Positions 6,971 through 14,391 of a stretch of 18,834 nt of DNA are shown piece after piece (positions within the stretch are counted from its first letter, which is position 1; each line of letters starts with the position of its first letter). The notes under the pieces were generated by a model. It was not told where the DNA came from and did no database searches. It saw only the letters and a list, made by a program, of their open reading frames with translations. The translations under genes and the position numbers were made by a program. Location of the stretch: assembly GCA_002397465.1 (NCBI GenBank), contig DHAP01000012.1:1-18834 (forward strand), written 5' to 3'. This stretch comes from Caryophanales bacterium UBA4951. GTDB lineage: Bacteria; Bacillota_I; Bacilli_A; RFN20; CAG-826.

Positions 6971-7564
6971 ATGCCTATGGGACGCAAACAGATACCCAAC
7001 CTAGACGAGAAGCTTCTCGAAGCTACGATTGACGTAGGCGGAAGCAACTCACCGAACATCAATTTCTCGACCAAACGCATAGCTTCGCTTTGCGGTACCT
7101 CTGAGTTCACTTTGTTTCAGCGTTATGAGAACAAAACGGTCCTTATCACCAAGGCCATGCAGAAATGCGAAAAAACCATTTCTGACAAGTTCAAAGAATT
7201 GTCCCTAGACCAAAACAACGATTTTCCCGCTTTCATTGACAAAGCGTTTCACTATTTTCTTTCTGAACCGAAAATGACGCTTTTCATGTGCAATTATTTC
7301 CCAGCCGCCAGCAGGAGCAAAAACACCGATGAGGATTTCGCTCTCTATCGTGAAAACGGAAAGGTATTCTTCGATTCGATCTCACGTTACTTCAAGAAAT
7401 TAGATGACGACACGATGTTTCTCGTCTGGTCGTCCTTGCTTCGGCATTTGCTTTTCGACGCCCAGTTCATCTTAGCCAACATCATGAGCCTTGATAAGGA
7501 TTACGAGAATCGCGTGATAGAGGTCAATTACGATGGGCTTTATGGCTTTTTGGAGGACTTTTGA
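6971..7564 (+). CDS. TetR-like transcriptional regulator, first of a tandem pair, 197 aa
   Basis: The N-terminus holds a TetR-type helix-turn-helix (FSTKRIASLCGTSEFTLFQR, about residues 33-52), followed by an all-helical ligand domain with FMCNYFPA near 109-116. Such proteins bind operator palindromes as dimers and are released by a small ligand, unknown here. The open frame reaches upstream to a TTG at 6908 that lies inside the promoter, so that start is rejected. The first ATG (6971) is given, and ATG 6977 (MGRKQIPN) is equally possible. Neither has a ribosome site. Two bases after the stop comes its paralogue at 7567. No transporter or enzyme target is adjacent, so it may control itself or distant genes. 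Confidence 0.8.
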   Translation: MPMGRKQIPNLDEKLLEATIDVGGSNSPNINFSTKRIASLCGTSEFTLFQRYENKTVLITKAMQKCEKTISDKFKELSLDQNNDFPAFIDKAFHYFLSEPKMTLFMCNYFPAASRSKNTDEDFALYRENGKVFFDSISRYFKKLDDDTMFLVWSSLLRHLLFDAQFILANIMSLDKDYENRVIEVNYDGLYGFLEDF

Positions 7565-7566
7565 GC

Positions 7567-8142
7567 ATGTCGTACCGCAACCTCGAAGACATCGACCAAA
7601 AGATTATTCTCACGACCATACGCTTGGCCGGCCTTTACCCGCCCAATCATTTCTCGACCCGAGAGATCGCCAGCGAATGCCGCATTTCGGAATATGTCAT
7701 TTTCGATCATTTCAAAAGCAAGGATAACCTGATCGCTGAGTCAGTTAAGCATATTTCGGAAGCCGTGAAAGACTGCCTGATCAATTCGGTTAAGGAGAAT
7801 CCGACCCCAGAACACGCCTTCTTCGCTTTGATAGACTTTTACTTGGCCCACAAAGACTTCAACCGTTTCGCTCTCAACTATTGCCCCGCTTTCCCCCAAT
7901 ATGACAAAAACGATAACTTCGCGTTTTTTGAAAGCGACTCCAAGAAAACGGTCTTCCCTCACTTCTCGTCATTCAAAGTCCATGAGGGCGTCTCGCCATT
8001 TGCCACTTGGTGTTTCTTCATAAGAGAGGCGACGTCCTTTTCCTCTCTTCTTATCGAAAAGAGACTCCCGGATAACGAAAAGACCCGGGAGACCATGTTC
8101 AACATCGTCTACCACGGATTCAAATACTACAAACCGGAATAA
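7567..8142 (+). CDS. TetR-like transcriptional regulator, second of a tandem pair, 191 aa
   Basis: The helix-turn-helix (FSTREIASECRISEYVIFDH, about residues 30-49) aligns without gaps with that of the upstream gene, and the ligand domains share the pattern F-x-x-NY-x-PA (FALNYCPA here), so the two are tandem paralogues. The ATG at 7567 is chosen over TTG at 7561: GGAGG at 7552-7556, inside the end of the upstream gene, is ten bases before it, and the upstream stop is only two bases away. Translational coupling is likely, and the two could form a heterodimer (inference). A terminator follows at 8152. Ligand and targets are unknown. Confidence 0.82.
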   Translation: MSYRNLEDIDQKIILTTIRLAGLYPPNHFSTREIASECRISEYVIFDHFKSKDNLIAESVKHISEAVKDCLINSVKENPTPEHAFFALIDFYLAHKDFNRFALNYCPAFPQYDKNDNFAFFESDSKKTVFPHFSSFKVHEGVSPFATWCFFIREATSFSSLLIEKRLPDNEKTRETMFNIVYHGFKYYKPE

Positions 8143-8151
8143 GAAAAACAA

Positions 8152-8184
8152 GCCCCACAGCCGTTAGGCCATGGGGCATTTTTT
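8152..8184 (+). terminator. Bidirectional terminator between convergent units
   Basis: Stem GCCCCA (8152-8157) / TGGGGC (8172-8177) with an inner GCC-GTTA-GGC stem-loop. TTTTTT follows on the plus strand and TTGTTTTTC on the minus strand. It can stop both the TetR pair and the convergent membrane protein gene. Confidence 0.85.
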
Positions 8185-9616
8185 ATACGCCTTTCGGATC
8201 GATGATGAGGTAAGTATGTTTGACTTCCCAACCCTTCAGTTTCAAAGGAACCCAGAGCCAGTAGATGGTCAACGTGATGATTCCAAGGAAGAACCACTTG
8301 ATCCAGTTCCCGATCAGCTGTCCACCCCTGCCGTCGAAGCCCATCCTATAGCCTTGGACGACAGTATGCTTGATGACCCACTTCCTCTTATAGCAGTAGA
8401 GCCATGGGAAGGCGATTCCCAAGGAAAGGATAGTGAAGAAGAACAAGAGAAGGTCGACCCCGATGAGTTGGATGAGGCGGCCATCGAAATAGCTCTTGGC
8501 GTTCGCTAACGGTTTTTCTTCTTCGGTGGCTTTGACCACCTCTTCTTTCATCTTCGCTTCTTCGGCCTGGTTCTCAACCAAAACTGCTTTTTTCTTGGCC
8601 GCATCAATCTTTGAGGCATCAGAAGCGCACTTCGTAAGTTTGACGGTCGCGATGATGGACAAGACGACGGATGCGATGTAAATCACCGCCAGCCCGAGGT
8701 CAAAATCCAATAGGGCGTTGACTCCGCCGCTTTGGAAATGGGAAACGATGGTTGGATAGACAGTGTAGAGGAGATATCCGACATAGCCGCCACATCCGAG
8801 CAAAACAACCAAAGAAAGGTATGAGAGGATGGTGGAAATGCATGTCAGCCCCGCTTCTTTTTTGCCTTTGATGGCAACGAGGACCAAATCGACGATCGAG
8901 AGAACTCCCTCAGCAGCCAAGCCAAGACCCAAAAGCATGAATGCCTTTTTGATGGTATCGTCCTTGGCGATTTGAACCGGGAAATGCCCCGTGGTGAAAC
9001 CGGCATGGAGTCGGTATGTATAAAGGCCTCCACCAATCCCGAAGAAAATCAGGAAAGCGAAAATGATGATTAGGCCGACTCTCTTTTTGTTGATACGGTA
9101 ATCCTTATGGAGATAATCGACAGGAGCTTTTTCCTTCTTCTCAGAAACTGGGGCGGCTTTTTGTTCTTCTTTAGGAGCCTCGGCGACCGATTTGCTGACA
9201 ATCGGGGCCACCGGAGCAGTCTCTTTGACTTTAGTTTCTTCTTTCGGAGCCGCGACTGGCTTAGCCGCTTCAACCTCTGGGGCTTTAGGAGCTGGGGCCA
9301 CGGCTGGTTTCGCCGTTTCGTTGTCCGGAGCGGATGGCATGGCCACCACGGTTTCCTTCACGACCGGCTTTTGGACCTCTTCGGCTTTGGGGGCCGGCTC
9401 AGGAACGTAAATCGGCTTCTCCACCACCCGCTTGACCTCTGGGGTCGTAGGCTGATGATAGATCGGCTCTTTCTCCACTTTTGGGGTGGTTGAGACCGGT
9501 GTGGGTTTCTTAACAGAGGTCGCTGAAACTGGGGCCTTCTTGACCTTTACGCGATTTCTTTGCTGTCTAGCGCGAAGCCCCGCGTAACGGGGGTTTGTTC
9601 CAAAATCATCAACCAT
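8183..9616 (-). CDS. Six-helix membrane protein with Pro/Ala-rich N-terminus and DUF898-like repeats, 477 aa
   Basis: Residues 1-165 are a basic then Pro/Ala/Lys/Glu/Val-rich low-complexity segment, probably an extended cytoplasmic arm. Hydrophobic helices lie near 179-199, 224-249, 259-286, 305-327, 385-406 and 436-457, with a charged helical linker at about 335-370. The last two helices sit in two consecutive 42-residue units (377-418 and 427-468) that align without gaps at 18 identical positions, with the frame FDGR-x2-QLIG ... W ... KHT. This pattern resembles the YjgN/DUF898 family of membrane proteins (tentative). Function is unknown; a structural or envelope role is possible. The start at 9616 has GGAGG seven bases upstream. 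The leader contains a hairpin at 9630-9666. A possible distant promoter, TTGACT (9704-9709)/17/AAAAAT, is weak. Confidence 0.85.
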   Translation of the reverse strand: MVDDFGTNPRYAGLRARQQRNRVKVKKAPVSATSVKKPTPVSTTPKVEKEPIYHQPTTPEVKRVVEKPIYVPEPAPKAEEVQKPVVKETVVAMPSAPDNETAKPAVAPAPKAPEVEAAKPVAAPKEETKVKETAPVAPIVSKSVAEAPKEEQKAAPVSEKKEKAPVDYLHKDYRINKKRVGLIIIFAFLIFFGIGGGLYTYRLHAGFTTGHFPVQIAKDDTIKKAFMLLGLGLAAEGVLSIVDLVLVAIKGKKEAGLTCISTILSYLSLVVLLGCGGYVGYLLYTVYPTIVSHFQSGGVNALLDFDLGLAVIYIASVVLSIIATVKLTKCASDASKIDAAKKKAVLVENQAEEAKMKEEVVKATEEEKPLANAKSYFDGRLIQLIGVDLLLFFFTILSLGIAFPWLYCYKRKWVIKHTVVQGYRMGFDGRGGQLIGNWIKWFFLGIITLTIYWLWVPLKLKGWEVKHTYLIIDPKGV

Positions 9617-9629
9617 TTGCCTACCTCCA

Positions 9630-9666
9630 AAGAAAGGGCCCCATACAAGAGAAAAGGCACTTTCTT
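9630..9666 (-). promoter_or_regulatory. Leader hairpin next to a ribosome site
   Basis: On the minus strand AAGAAAGTGCC (9656-9666) pairs with GGCCCTTTCTT (9630-9640), ten of eleven pairs, around a 15-base loop. It ends one or two bases before the GGAGG of the gene starting at 9616. No T-run follows, so it is not a terminator; it could modulate ribosome access. Confidence 0.35.
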
Positions 9667-9761
9667 CCCTTAATAGAACAATTTTTGGATAAAGCGTCCC
9701 CTAAGTCAAGACAAGTTAGTGCTTTTTGGCGGTTTTTTCTCCGTAAACCTCCGTTATAGCG

Positions 9762-9789
9762 AAAAAAGGAGCCCGCCAAAGCGGGCCCC
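9762..9789 (-). terminator. Terminator of the GGDEF-like/proS unit
   Basis: Minus-strand stem GCCCGC / GCGGGC (9771-9786) with loop TTTG, extended by outer G-C pairs across a mismatch, followed by TTTTTT. It lies about 13 bases after the proS stop codon. Confidence 0.9.
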
Positions 9790-9802
9790 GTGCTTTTACT
9801 CA

Positions 9803-11236
9803 TCAATAGGCTTTTGCGAAATAGACGACCATGGTGTTCGGTTTCCCACACACAGGGCAAACGCTTCCTTCAGGCGCGCTTTCCTTATAGATGCAGCGCG
9901 TGGTTCCGCCATTGGTGATCTCTTTGATTTTAAGCTCACACTCGGCGCTTCCGCAGAAGGCCATCCTGGCGTATCCGCCTTTGTCGAGGGCCTTCTTGAG
10001 ATCGTCGAGATTGTCGACGTCGCTGATATGGGAGTTCAAGAAGTCCAAAGCCTTTTTGTACATGTCGTTATGGATTTCTTGGAGAAGCGAAGGAATCATG
10101 CTTTCCACTTCTTCGATCTTTCCGGTTTTCTTTTCGCCGGTGACACGCTTGGCAAGGACGACCTGCCCTTCTTTGAGATCACGCGGCCCCACCTCGATGC
10201 GAAGAGGGACGCCTTTCATTTCATATTCGGAGAACTTCCAGCCCGGGGTCTTGGAATTGTCATCGTCCAGTTTGACTCTGATGCCTTCTTTTTCAAGAGT
10301 ATCTTTGATGCCTTTGCAGGCCTCAAGGACGCCTTCCTCTTGCTGACGGATAGGAATGATCACGACCTGAATCGGGGCCACTAGAGGCGGAAGGACAAGG
10401 CCGTTATCGTCTCCATGGACCATGATGATCGCGCCCAAAAGCCTCGTTGAAACCCCCCACGACGTCTGCCAAGGGACTTCTAAGGCATTATTTCTTCCTT
10501 GAAAGGAGATGCCGAAGGCTTTTGCGAAGCCTTGGCCTAGATTGTGGCTGGTCCCCGATTGAAGGGCTTTGCCATCGTGCATCAAAGCCTCGATGGAATA
10601 GGTCGCGAGGGCACCGGCGAATTTCTCATGCTCGGTCTTCTTGCCTTTGACGAACGGGATAGCCAAAAGGTCTTTTCCGCAGTCATCGTAAACCTGAAGC
10701 ATGTCTTTGACGTTCTTCTCGGCTTCCTCTTCGGTCTCGAAAAGGCAATGCCCTTCCTGCCAAAGGAACTCGGCTCCCCTCAGGAACGGGCGGGTGGTCT
10801 TCTCCCACCTGACGACGGAGCACCACTGGTTGTAACGTTTCGGGAGGTCACGGTATGAAGAGACGAGCCTCTTATACATGTCGCTGAAGAGAATCTCGGA
10901 TGTCGGGCGGATGATCAGAGGATCGTCCAGCTTTTTTCCACCGCCATAGGTGGCCACAAGGGTCTCAGGGGCAAATCCTTCGACGTGCTCTTTTTCTTTG
11001 TTGAAAAGGCTTGAGGGGATGACCATCGGCAAATAGACGTTCTCCGATCCCTTCTCTTTGAAACGCTTGTTAAGATAATTCTGGATCTCCTCCCATATCG
11101 CATAGCCATAAGGAAGATAATCGATGAATCCCTTAACGGAGGAATAATCCATCAATTCGGCTTTTTTGCACACATCGGTGTACCACTGGGCGAAATCGAC
11201 GTCCCTAGCGGTAATCGCTTCATTTTTCATATTCAT
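9803..11236 (-). CDS. proS: Prolyl-tRNA synthetase, archaeal/eukaryal type (ProS type 3), 477 aa
   Basis: This cytoplasmic enzyme charges tRNA-Pro with proline using ATP. Class II features are in order: IIRPTSE (108-114), motif 2 VVRWEKTTRPFLRGAEFLWQ (141-160), the SGTSHNLGQGFAKAF segment (227-241) and motif 3 QTSWGVSTRLLGA (257-269). An anticodon-binding domain follows (about 285-400). The C-terminal domain has Cys428, Cys433, Cys460 and Cys463 in a zinc-ribbon arrangement and ends in YFAKAY, the typical end of this type. There is no YbaK-like editing insertion, as expected for type 3. The length is normal. The start ATG at 11236 overlaps the upstream stop (ATGA), with GGGAG six bases before it, so it is coupled to the degenerate GGDEF-EAL gene. 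Confidence 0.98.
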   Translation of the reverse strand: MNMKNEAITARDVDFAQWYTDVCKKAELMDYSSVKGFIDYLPYGYAIWEEIQNYLNKRFKEKGSENVYLPMVIPSSLFNKEKEHVEGFAPETLVATYGGGKKLDDPLIIRPTSEILFSDMYKRLVSSYRDLPKRYNQWCSVVRWEKTTRPFLRGAEFLWQEGHCLFETEEEAEKNVKDMLQVYDDCGKDLLAIPFVKGKKTEHEKFAGALATYSIEALMHDGKALQSGTSHNLGQGFAKAFGISFQGRNNALEVPWQTSWGVSTRLLGAIIMVHGDDNGLVLPPLVAPIQVVIIPIRQQEEGVLEACKGIKDTLEKEGIRVKLDDDNSKTPGWKFSEYEMKGVPLRIEVGPRDLKEGQVVLAKRVTGEKKTGKIEEVESMIPSLLQEIHNDMYKKALDFLNSHISDVDNLDDLKKALDKGGYARMAFCGSAECELKIKEITNGGTTRCIYKESAPEGSVCPVCGKPNTMVVYFAKAY

Positions 11237-13044
11237 TTTGAACTCCCTTTCTTCATGGAGACGAGTCTTTCCTCGCTCTTTTCGTTTAGCGGCCTGAACA
11301 TCGTGTCATATGGGGCGAAGACATCGCTTGAGATATAGACGATTCCGCTTCCGACCACCAACTCAATCGCGTTCCAACTCATAAGGCTGTTGGCCACGAT
11401 CGGCTTATTGTACTTCAATAACTTCTCGACGAGGGCATGAAGTTCGCTTCTGATCTTCGTGTCCATATTAGTGTCGTCCTGGTTGTCCTCAAAGTCCACG
11501 AAGAAGGCATCGCAGAACGAATAGATCTTCGAATCCAGCAAGAGGCTCTTCCCAGAAAGCAAAATCGCAATCTTGAACCCAGCTTCCTTGATCTCCGTGA
11601 GGGTTTCGATAAACCGTTCAAGACCGGCGCTGTCGAGGTTGACTTGAATGTCGGCCTCTTGGAACAAGAAGACGAGATTGGCGACTGCTGAATCCTTGAA
11701 ATGGGAGAAGAACGGAACAAGGAAGCCCCTTTCGCTCATCCTCACCGTGTAGAAGAGGAGCTGCTTCTTGTCCAATCTTTCGTTCACGAAACGCGGAACG
11801 AGGTTTTTGGCGATGGCGGCGAAGAGATTTTTGTCATCCTTGGCCCTGATCGCGTAGTTTTTAAGCTCGTCTATCGAAGCGAATGAGGTGTTGAGAGGAT
11901 TGGCCCTCGCGATATAGCCGACGATCGACTTCTTGCCTAAAGAGTAGACAGGGCGATAAGAATAGACGATGCGCTTCTCATAAATGATGCGTTCGACCTC
12001 GCTACGGTAGTTGACGATGTCGCTTTGGTCGAATTCCTCAGATCCCTTTTTGTAGAAAGACAGGGAGTTTTGGGTGTCATAGGCATTAGAGGCCGCTCGC
12101 TTGGCTTCCGTCAATATGGCATCGGAATCCCCAAGCAAGTCTTTGTTGCTCACGACCCCTGCCCTGACTTCGTACTGACGGTCTTTTCTCTTCTTTTCTG
12201 ACTGGAGCTTTTTGTTGGCGGTGTTGACGACCCGTAAAGCGAAGTTGATGGCTTGGGCGGATTCGAGCATGTCGAAGTTGGCGATGATGAGCTCGCTGTC
12301 GGAGGCTTGAATCAGTTTTTCTTTACCGCGGGCGAAAGGAGCCACGGAATTTTGGAAGCATTTAAGGACGTCGAGAGGTATCGGCTCATGGTTTCCGTCG
12401 TTGAATGAATCGGCGGCCAAAACCGGGACCAAGGAAAAACAGAAGGTTATGCCGGTGGCCACGCCATTGGCCTTCACCGCTTGGGCGAAGTCGCTTTCGG
12501 TGCTGTAATGCCTGGCGCCCTTTTCGTTTTCGGAGCCGTCGTAGCGGAGGAGATAGCTCTCAAGATGGATGATGCCTTTGGTCGGATCCGCCTTGCTTAT
12601 CTTGAGGAATGACGGGGATTCTTTGTTCGAGTGATGAAAAATGACGTCGGTCTGGAGGTATTGGGTCGTGACTTTGCCGTCGAGTATTTCGGAAATCCAT
12701 TCATTGACGCGTGGCCTTTCCCTTTCTGGGAAACCATCGAAGAATTCCTTCATGGTCACGTTTTTGACTTTGCTGATGTTTGAGAGGTTGAAAAAGCGGA
12801 CGTTGTTTCTCGGCCCGTCGATGCGGTAAACGCGGATTGTCGATGTCTCCTGTTTGATCTCATCGTAATAGTCTTGGTTCCGATAATGGGTTTTGATGAA
12901 GCTGATGATCAAAATCAAAATCGTCAGGGCCAGCAAAACAAAGGCTGTGTGGAAGCAAACCGTGCTCCAGTTAACGGAAAGAAGCCAGTTTACGAACCCG
13001 TCCCATATCTCATCGACGCTTAAATAACTATTAAAGATTAGCAT
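11233..13044 (-). CDS. Membrane protein with degenerate GGDEF and EAL domains, 603 aa
   Basis: One membrane helix (about 31-50) is followed by a large cytoplasmic part. Residues about 185-335 resemble a GGDEF domain: helix-strand spacing, RAGVVS, then EAKRAASNAYDTQNSLSFY before the exit. The signature loop reads SDSEL instead of GGDEF. Residues about 345-580 resemble an EAL domain (YSYRPVYSLGKKSIVGY), but EAL is replaced by IAR at 378-380, so the catalytic Glu is lost. Neither cyclase nor phosphodiesterase activity is expected; a nucleotide-binding receptor or scaffold role is possible (inference). The assignment rests on pattern recognition, not on an alignment search. The start at 13044 follows an extended -10 (TGATAGAAT) by 12 bases and lacks a ribosome site. 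It is the first gene of a unit with proS. Confidence 0.78.
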   Translation of the reverse strand: MLIFNSYLSVDEIWDGFVNWLLSVNWSTVCFHTAFVLLALTILILIISFIKTHYRNQDYYDEIKQETSTIRVYRIDGPRNNVRFFNLSNISKVKNVTMKEFFDGFPERERPRVNEWISEILDGKVTTQYLQTDVIFHHSNKESPSFLKISKADPTKGIIHLESYLLRYDGSENEKGARHYSTESDFAQAVKANGVATGITFCFSLVPVLAADSFNDGNHEPIPLDVLKCFQNSVAPFARGKEKLIQASDSELIIANFDMLESAQAINFALRVVNTANKKLQSEKKRKDRQYEVRAGVVSNKDLLGDSDAILTEAKRAASNAYDTQNSLSFYKKGSEEFDQSDIVNYRSEVERIIYEKRIVYSYRPVYSLGKKSIVGYIARANPLNTSFASIDELKNYAIRAKDDKNLFAAIAKNLVPRFVNERLDKKQLLFYTVRMSERGFLVPFFSHFKDSAVANLVFLFQEADIQVNLDSAGLERFIETLTEIKEAGFKIAILLSGKSLLLDSKIYSFCDAFFVDFEDNQDDTNMDTKIRSELHALVEKLLKYNKPIVANSLMSWNAIELVVGSGIVYISSDVFAPYDTMFRPLNEKSEERLVSMKKGSSK

Positions 13045-13056
13045 AATGCCGAAAAG

Positions 13057-13065
13057 ATTCTATCA
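13057..13065 (-). promoter_or_regulatory. Extended -10 promoter of the GGDEF-like/proS unit
   Basis: Minus-strand TGATAGAAT (TGn plus TAGAAT at 13057-13062) with no good -35. The predicted +1 near 13050 is about six bases before the ATG at 13044, too short for a Shine-Dalgarno sequence. Confidence 0.55.
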
Positions 13066-13102
13066 CGAGCGAGCGCGTAAGCGTAGGCGTGGGTGGAAAA
13101 TC

Positions 13103-13132
13103 TTGTAAAGTGTCCGCCTCACGCGCTATCAT
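13103..13132 (+). promoter_or_regulatory. Promoter of tRNA-Ser(CGA)
   Basis: -35 TTGTAA (13103-13108), 18-bp spacer, -10 TATCAT (13127-13132). The predicted +1 near 13139 is four bases before the mature tRNA. Confidence 0.55.
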
Positions 13133-13142
13133 TAACCGCGCT

Positions 13143-13235
13143 GGAGAAGTACCCAAGCGGCTGAAGGGGTCAGTTTCGAAAACTGATAGTGGGTCGTAAG
13201 GCCCAGCCGGGGTTCAAATCCCCGCTTCTCCGCCA
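13143..13235 (+). tRNA. tRNA-Ser, anticodon CGA
   Basis: This is a class II tRNA. The acceptor stem GGAGAAG / CTTCTCC is followed by discriminator G and an encoded CCA. The anticodon arm TCAGT-TTCGAAA-ACTGA carries anticodon CGA, which reads UCG serine codons. The long variable arm is TGGGTC / GGCCCA, and the T arm is CGGGG-TTCAAAT-CCCCG. It is a single-gene unit with promoter and terminator. A dedicated CGA isoacceptor fits a genome that is not extremely AT-rich. Confidence 0.97.
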
Positions 13236-13243
13236 CAGCGAAC

Positions 13244-13270
13244 AAAACCTCGATAATGTCGAGGTTTTTT
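13244..13270 (+). terminator. Bidirectional terminator, tRNA-Ser(CGA) and GrpB-like gene
   Basis: Stem AAAACCTCGA / TCGAGGTTTT with loop TAATG (13244-13268) and further T on the plus strand. The minus strand also gives a T-rich exit, so it can end the convergent gene whose stop is at 13285. Confidence 0.88.
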
Positions 13271-13284
13271 CTTTTCTCAAATAA

Positions 13285-13812
13285 CTATTTTCTCTCAGGG
13301 TTTCTCTTAAGGATCTTTGAAATGAATTCGTTTTTGTGGGAAGTGTATTCATCTCTTGAATGAGGATAGATTTCCATAAGGTGTGTTTTCAAAGCCTCGT
13401 ATTCTTTTCTTTCTTTCTCACGGATTGAAAGATAATCGCGGAAAAAGATGTAGTCATTCCACTCTCTGCCATCGTAAATGACGATGTGGACATGATAAAG
13501 AACTAGACCATCTTTGGCGAATGAAAGGAAACGTTGGTTTTCATCATCATCCTCTTCGATATGCTTAAAGCCCACCGCATCTAATTTCTCGTATAGAGGG
13601 TCGACATCTTTGAAAGAAGAAACGCCGGTGGCCAAATCAATGATCGGCTTGGCCTTCAACCCTTTGATGGAGGTGCTTCCGACGTGTTCGATTTCTTTGG
13701 CAGAATCCCCGAAAATGTCTTTGAGTGTCGAAATGGCTTTCTTGGCCTCTACCTCCCACGCTTGGTCATGTGGAAGCAAGACGACCTCTTTACGCTTTAA
13801 TCCCAAAACCAT
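13285..13812 (-). CDS. GrpB family protein (UPF0157, nucleotidyltransferase-like), 175 aa
   Basis: The GrpB/UPF0157 signature is plain: an N-terminal LLPHDQAWEVEAKK and then EHVGSTSIKGLKAKPIIDL (42-60), the nucleotidyltransferase-like core with the GS motif. FAKDGLVLYHVHIV and FFRDYL follow as usual in the family. The length is typical of stand-alone members, some of which are fused to dephospho-CoA kinase in other bacteria. Biochemical function is not established; a small-molecule nucleotidyltransferase is the usual guess. It is cytoplasmic. The ATG at 13812 lies nine bases after a -10 box (TATTAA) with no ribosome site, so the mRNA is predicted to be nearly leaderless. It is divergent from the GNAT gene with 50 bases between starts. 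Confidence 0.93.
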   Translation of the reverse strand: MVLGLKRKEVVLLPHDQAWEVEAKKAISTLKDIFGDSAKEIEHVGSTSIKGLKAKPIIDLATGVSSFKDVDPLYEKLDAVGFKHIEEDDDENQRFLSFAKDGLVLYHVHIVIYDGREWNDYIFFRDYLSIREKERKEYEALKTHLMEIYPHSRDEYTSHKNEFISKILKRNPERK

Positions 13813-13821
13813 GATTTCAGT

Positions 13822-13849
13822 TTAATACGCCGCCAGTGTTTTATGTTAA
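13822..13849 (-). promoter_or_regulatory. Leaderless promoter of the GrpB-like gene
   Basis: Minus-strand -35 TTAACA (13844-13849), 16-bp spacer, -10 TATTAA (13822-13827). The predicted +1 near 13815 is three bases before the ATG. The -35 shares bases with the -10 of the divergent GNAT promoter. Confidence 0.6.
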
Positions 13850-13852
13850 TAT
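13844..13852 (+). promoter_or_regulatory. Extended -10 promoter of the GNAT gene
   Basis: TGTTAATAT, that is TGn followed by -10 TAATAT (13847-13852), with no clear -35. The predicted +1 near 13859 is four bases before the ATG at 13863. It overlaps the -35 of the divergent promoter. Confidence 0.55.
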
Positions 13853-13862
13853 TCTCAACATT

Positions 13863-14390
13863 ATGGAATTCAGAAAATCCAATAAAAGAGACCTTGAAGA
13901 GGTTTGGGATTTGCTTCTTCGGGTGAGAAAAAACATGGAGGAGAGATCACTTTTCATGTGGAACGATCGATACCCTTCCAAAGAGCTTTTCAAAGAAGAC
14001 GTCGATAACGACGCCCTTTATGTCTATGTCGATAATGGAGCCATCGTGGCTTCTATCGCCGTCTCTTTCGACATCATCGACGAATTCTTTTATTACAGCA
14101 AATCGAAAGAAAAAGAGGCATTGCTTTTGAAGACGTGCGAGGCTAAAGCGGATGAGAAACCAGTCATCCTGCATCGTCTTATGGTCGACCCTTCAAGCCA
14201 AGGCAAAGGAATCGGGGCGAAAATACTCTCAGCCGTCAAAGAAGCATACCCAAATCATTTGATGATTTTCGCCTCATATCCGAAAAACGATACGGCAAAT
14301 AATCTCTATAGGAGACTTGGATATCATAACGATGGGGTTTATCCATTCGAATATGAAGGCGAATGGCTTTTGTTCCACGCCCATTTTTAA
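13863..14390 (+). CDS. GNAT family N-acetyltransferase, 175 aa
   Basis: GNAT fold: an N-terminal helix pair, the central strand VILHRLMVDP (101-110), and the acetyl-CoA pyrophosphate loop QGKGIG (113-118) with the following helix. NNLYRRLGYHNDGVYPFE near the C-terminus is the standard motif B region. It transfers an acetyl group from acetyl-CoA to an amine, but the substrate is unknown. It is cytoplasmic. The frame is open nine codons upstream to 13836, but those codons overlap the promoter, and homology begins at MEFRKSNKRDLEEV, so 13863 is chosen. No ribosome site is present. It is divergent from the GrpB-like gene. Confidence 0.93.
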   Translation: MEFRKSNKRDLEEVWDLLLRVRKNMEERSLFMWNDRYPSKELFKEDVDNDALYVYVDNGAIVASIAVSFDIIDEFFYYSKSKEKEALLLKTCEAKADEKPVILHRLMVDPSSQGKGIGAKILSAVKEAYPNHLMIFASYPKNDTANNLYRRLGYHNDGVYPFEYEGEWLLFHAHF

Positions 14391-14391
14391 T

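Noticed and set aside
9107..9493. Plus-strand open frame of 128 codons rich in Phe, Arg and Gly
   Set aside because: It is the antisense shadow of the Pro/Ala/Lys-rich segment of the minus-strand membrane protein, whose biased codons keep other frames open.
9719..10384. Plus-strand open frame of 221 codons
   Set aside because: It lies wholly opposite the end of proS and its terminator, has no ribosome site or family motif, and proS is certain on the other strand.
13836..13862. Upstream ATG adding nine residues to the GNAT protein
   Set aside because: These codons contain the extended -10 of the gene's own promoter, and the conserved fold starts at the second ATG.
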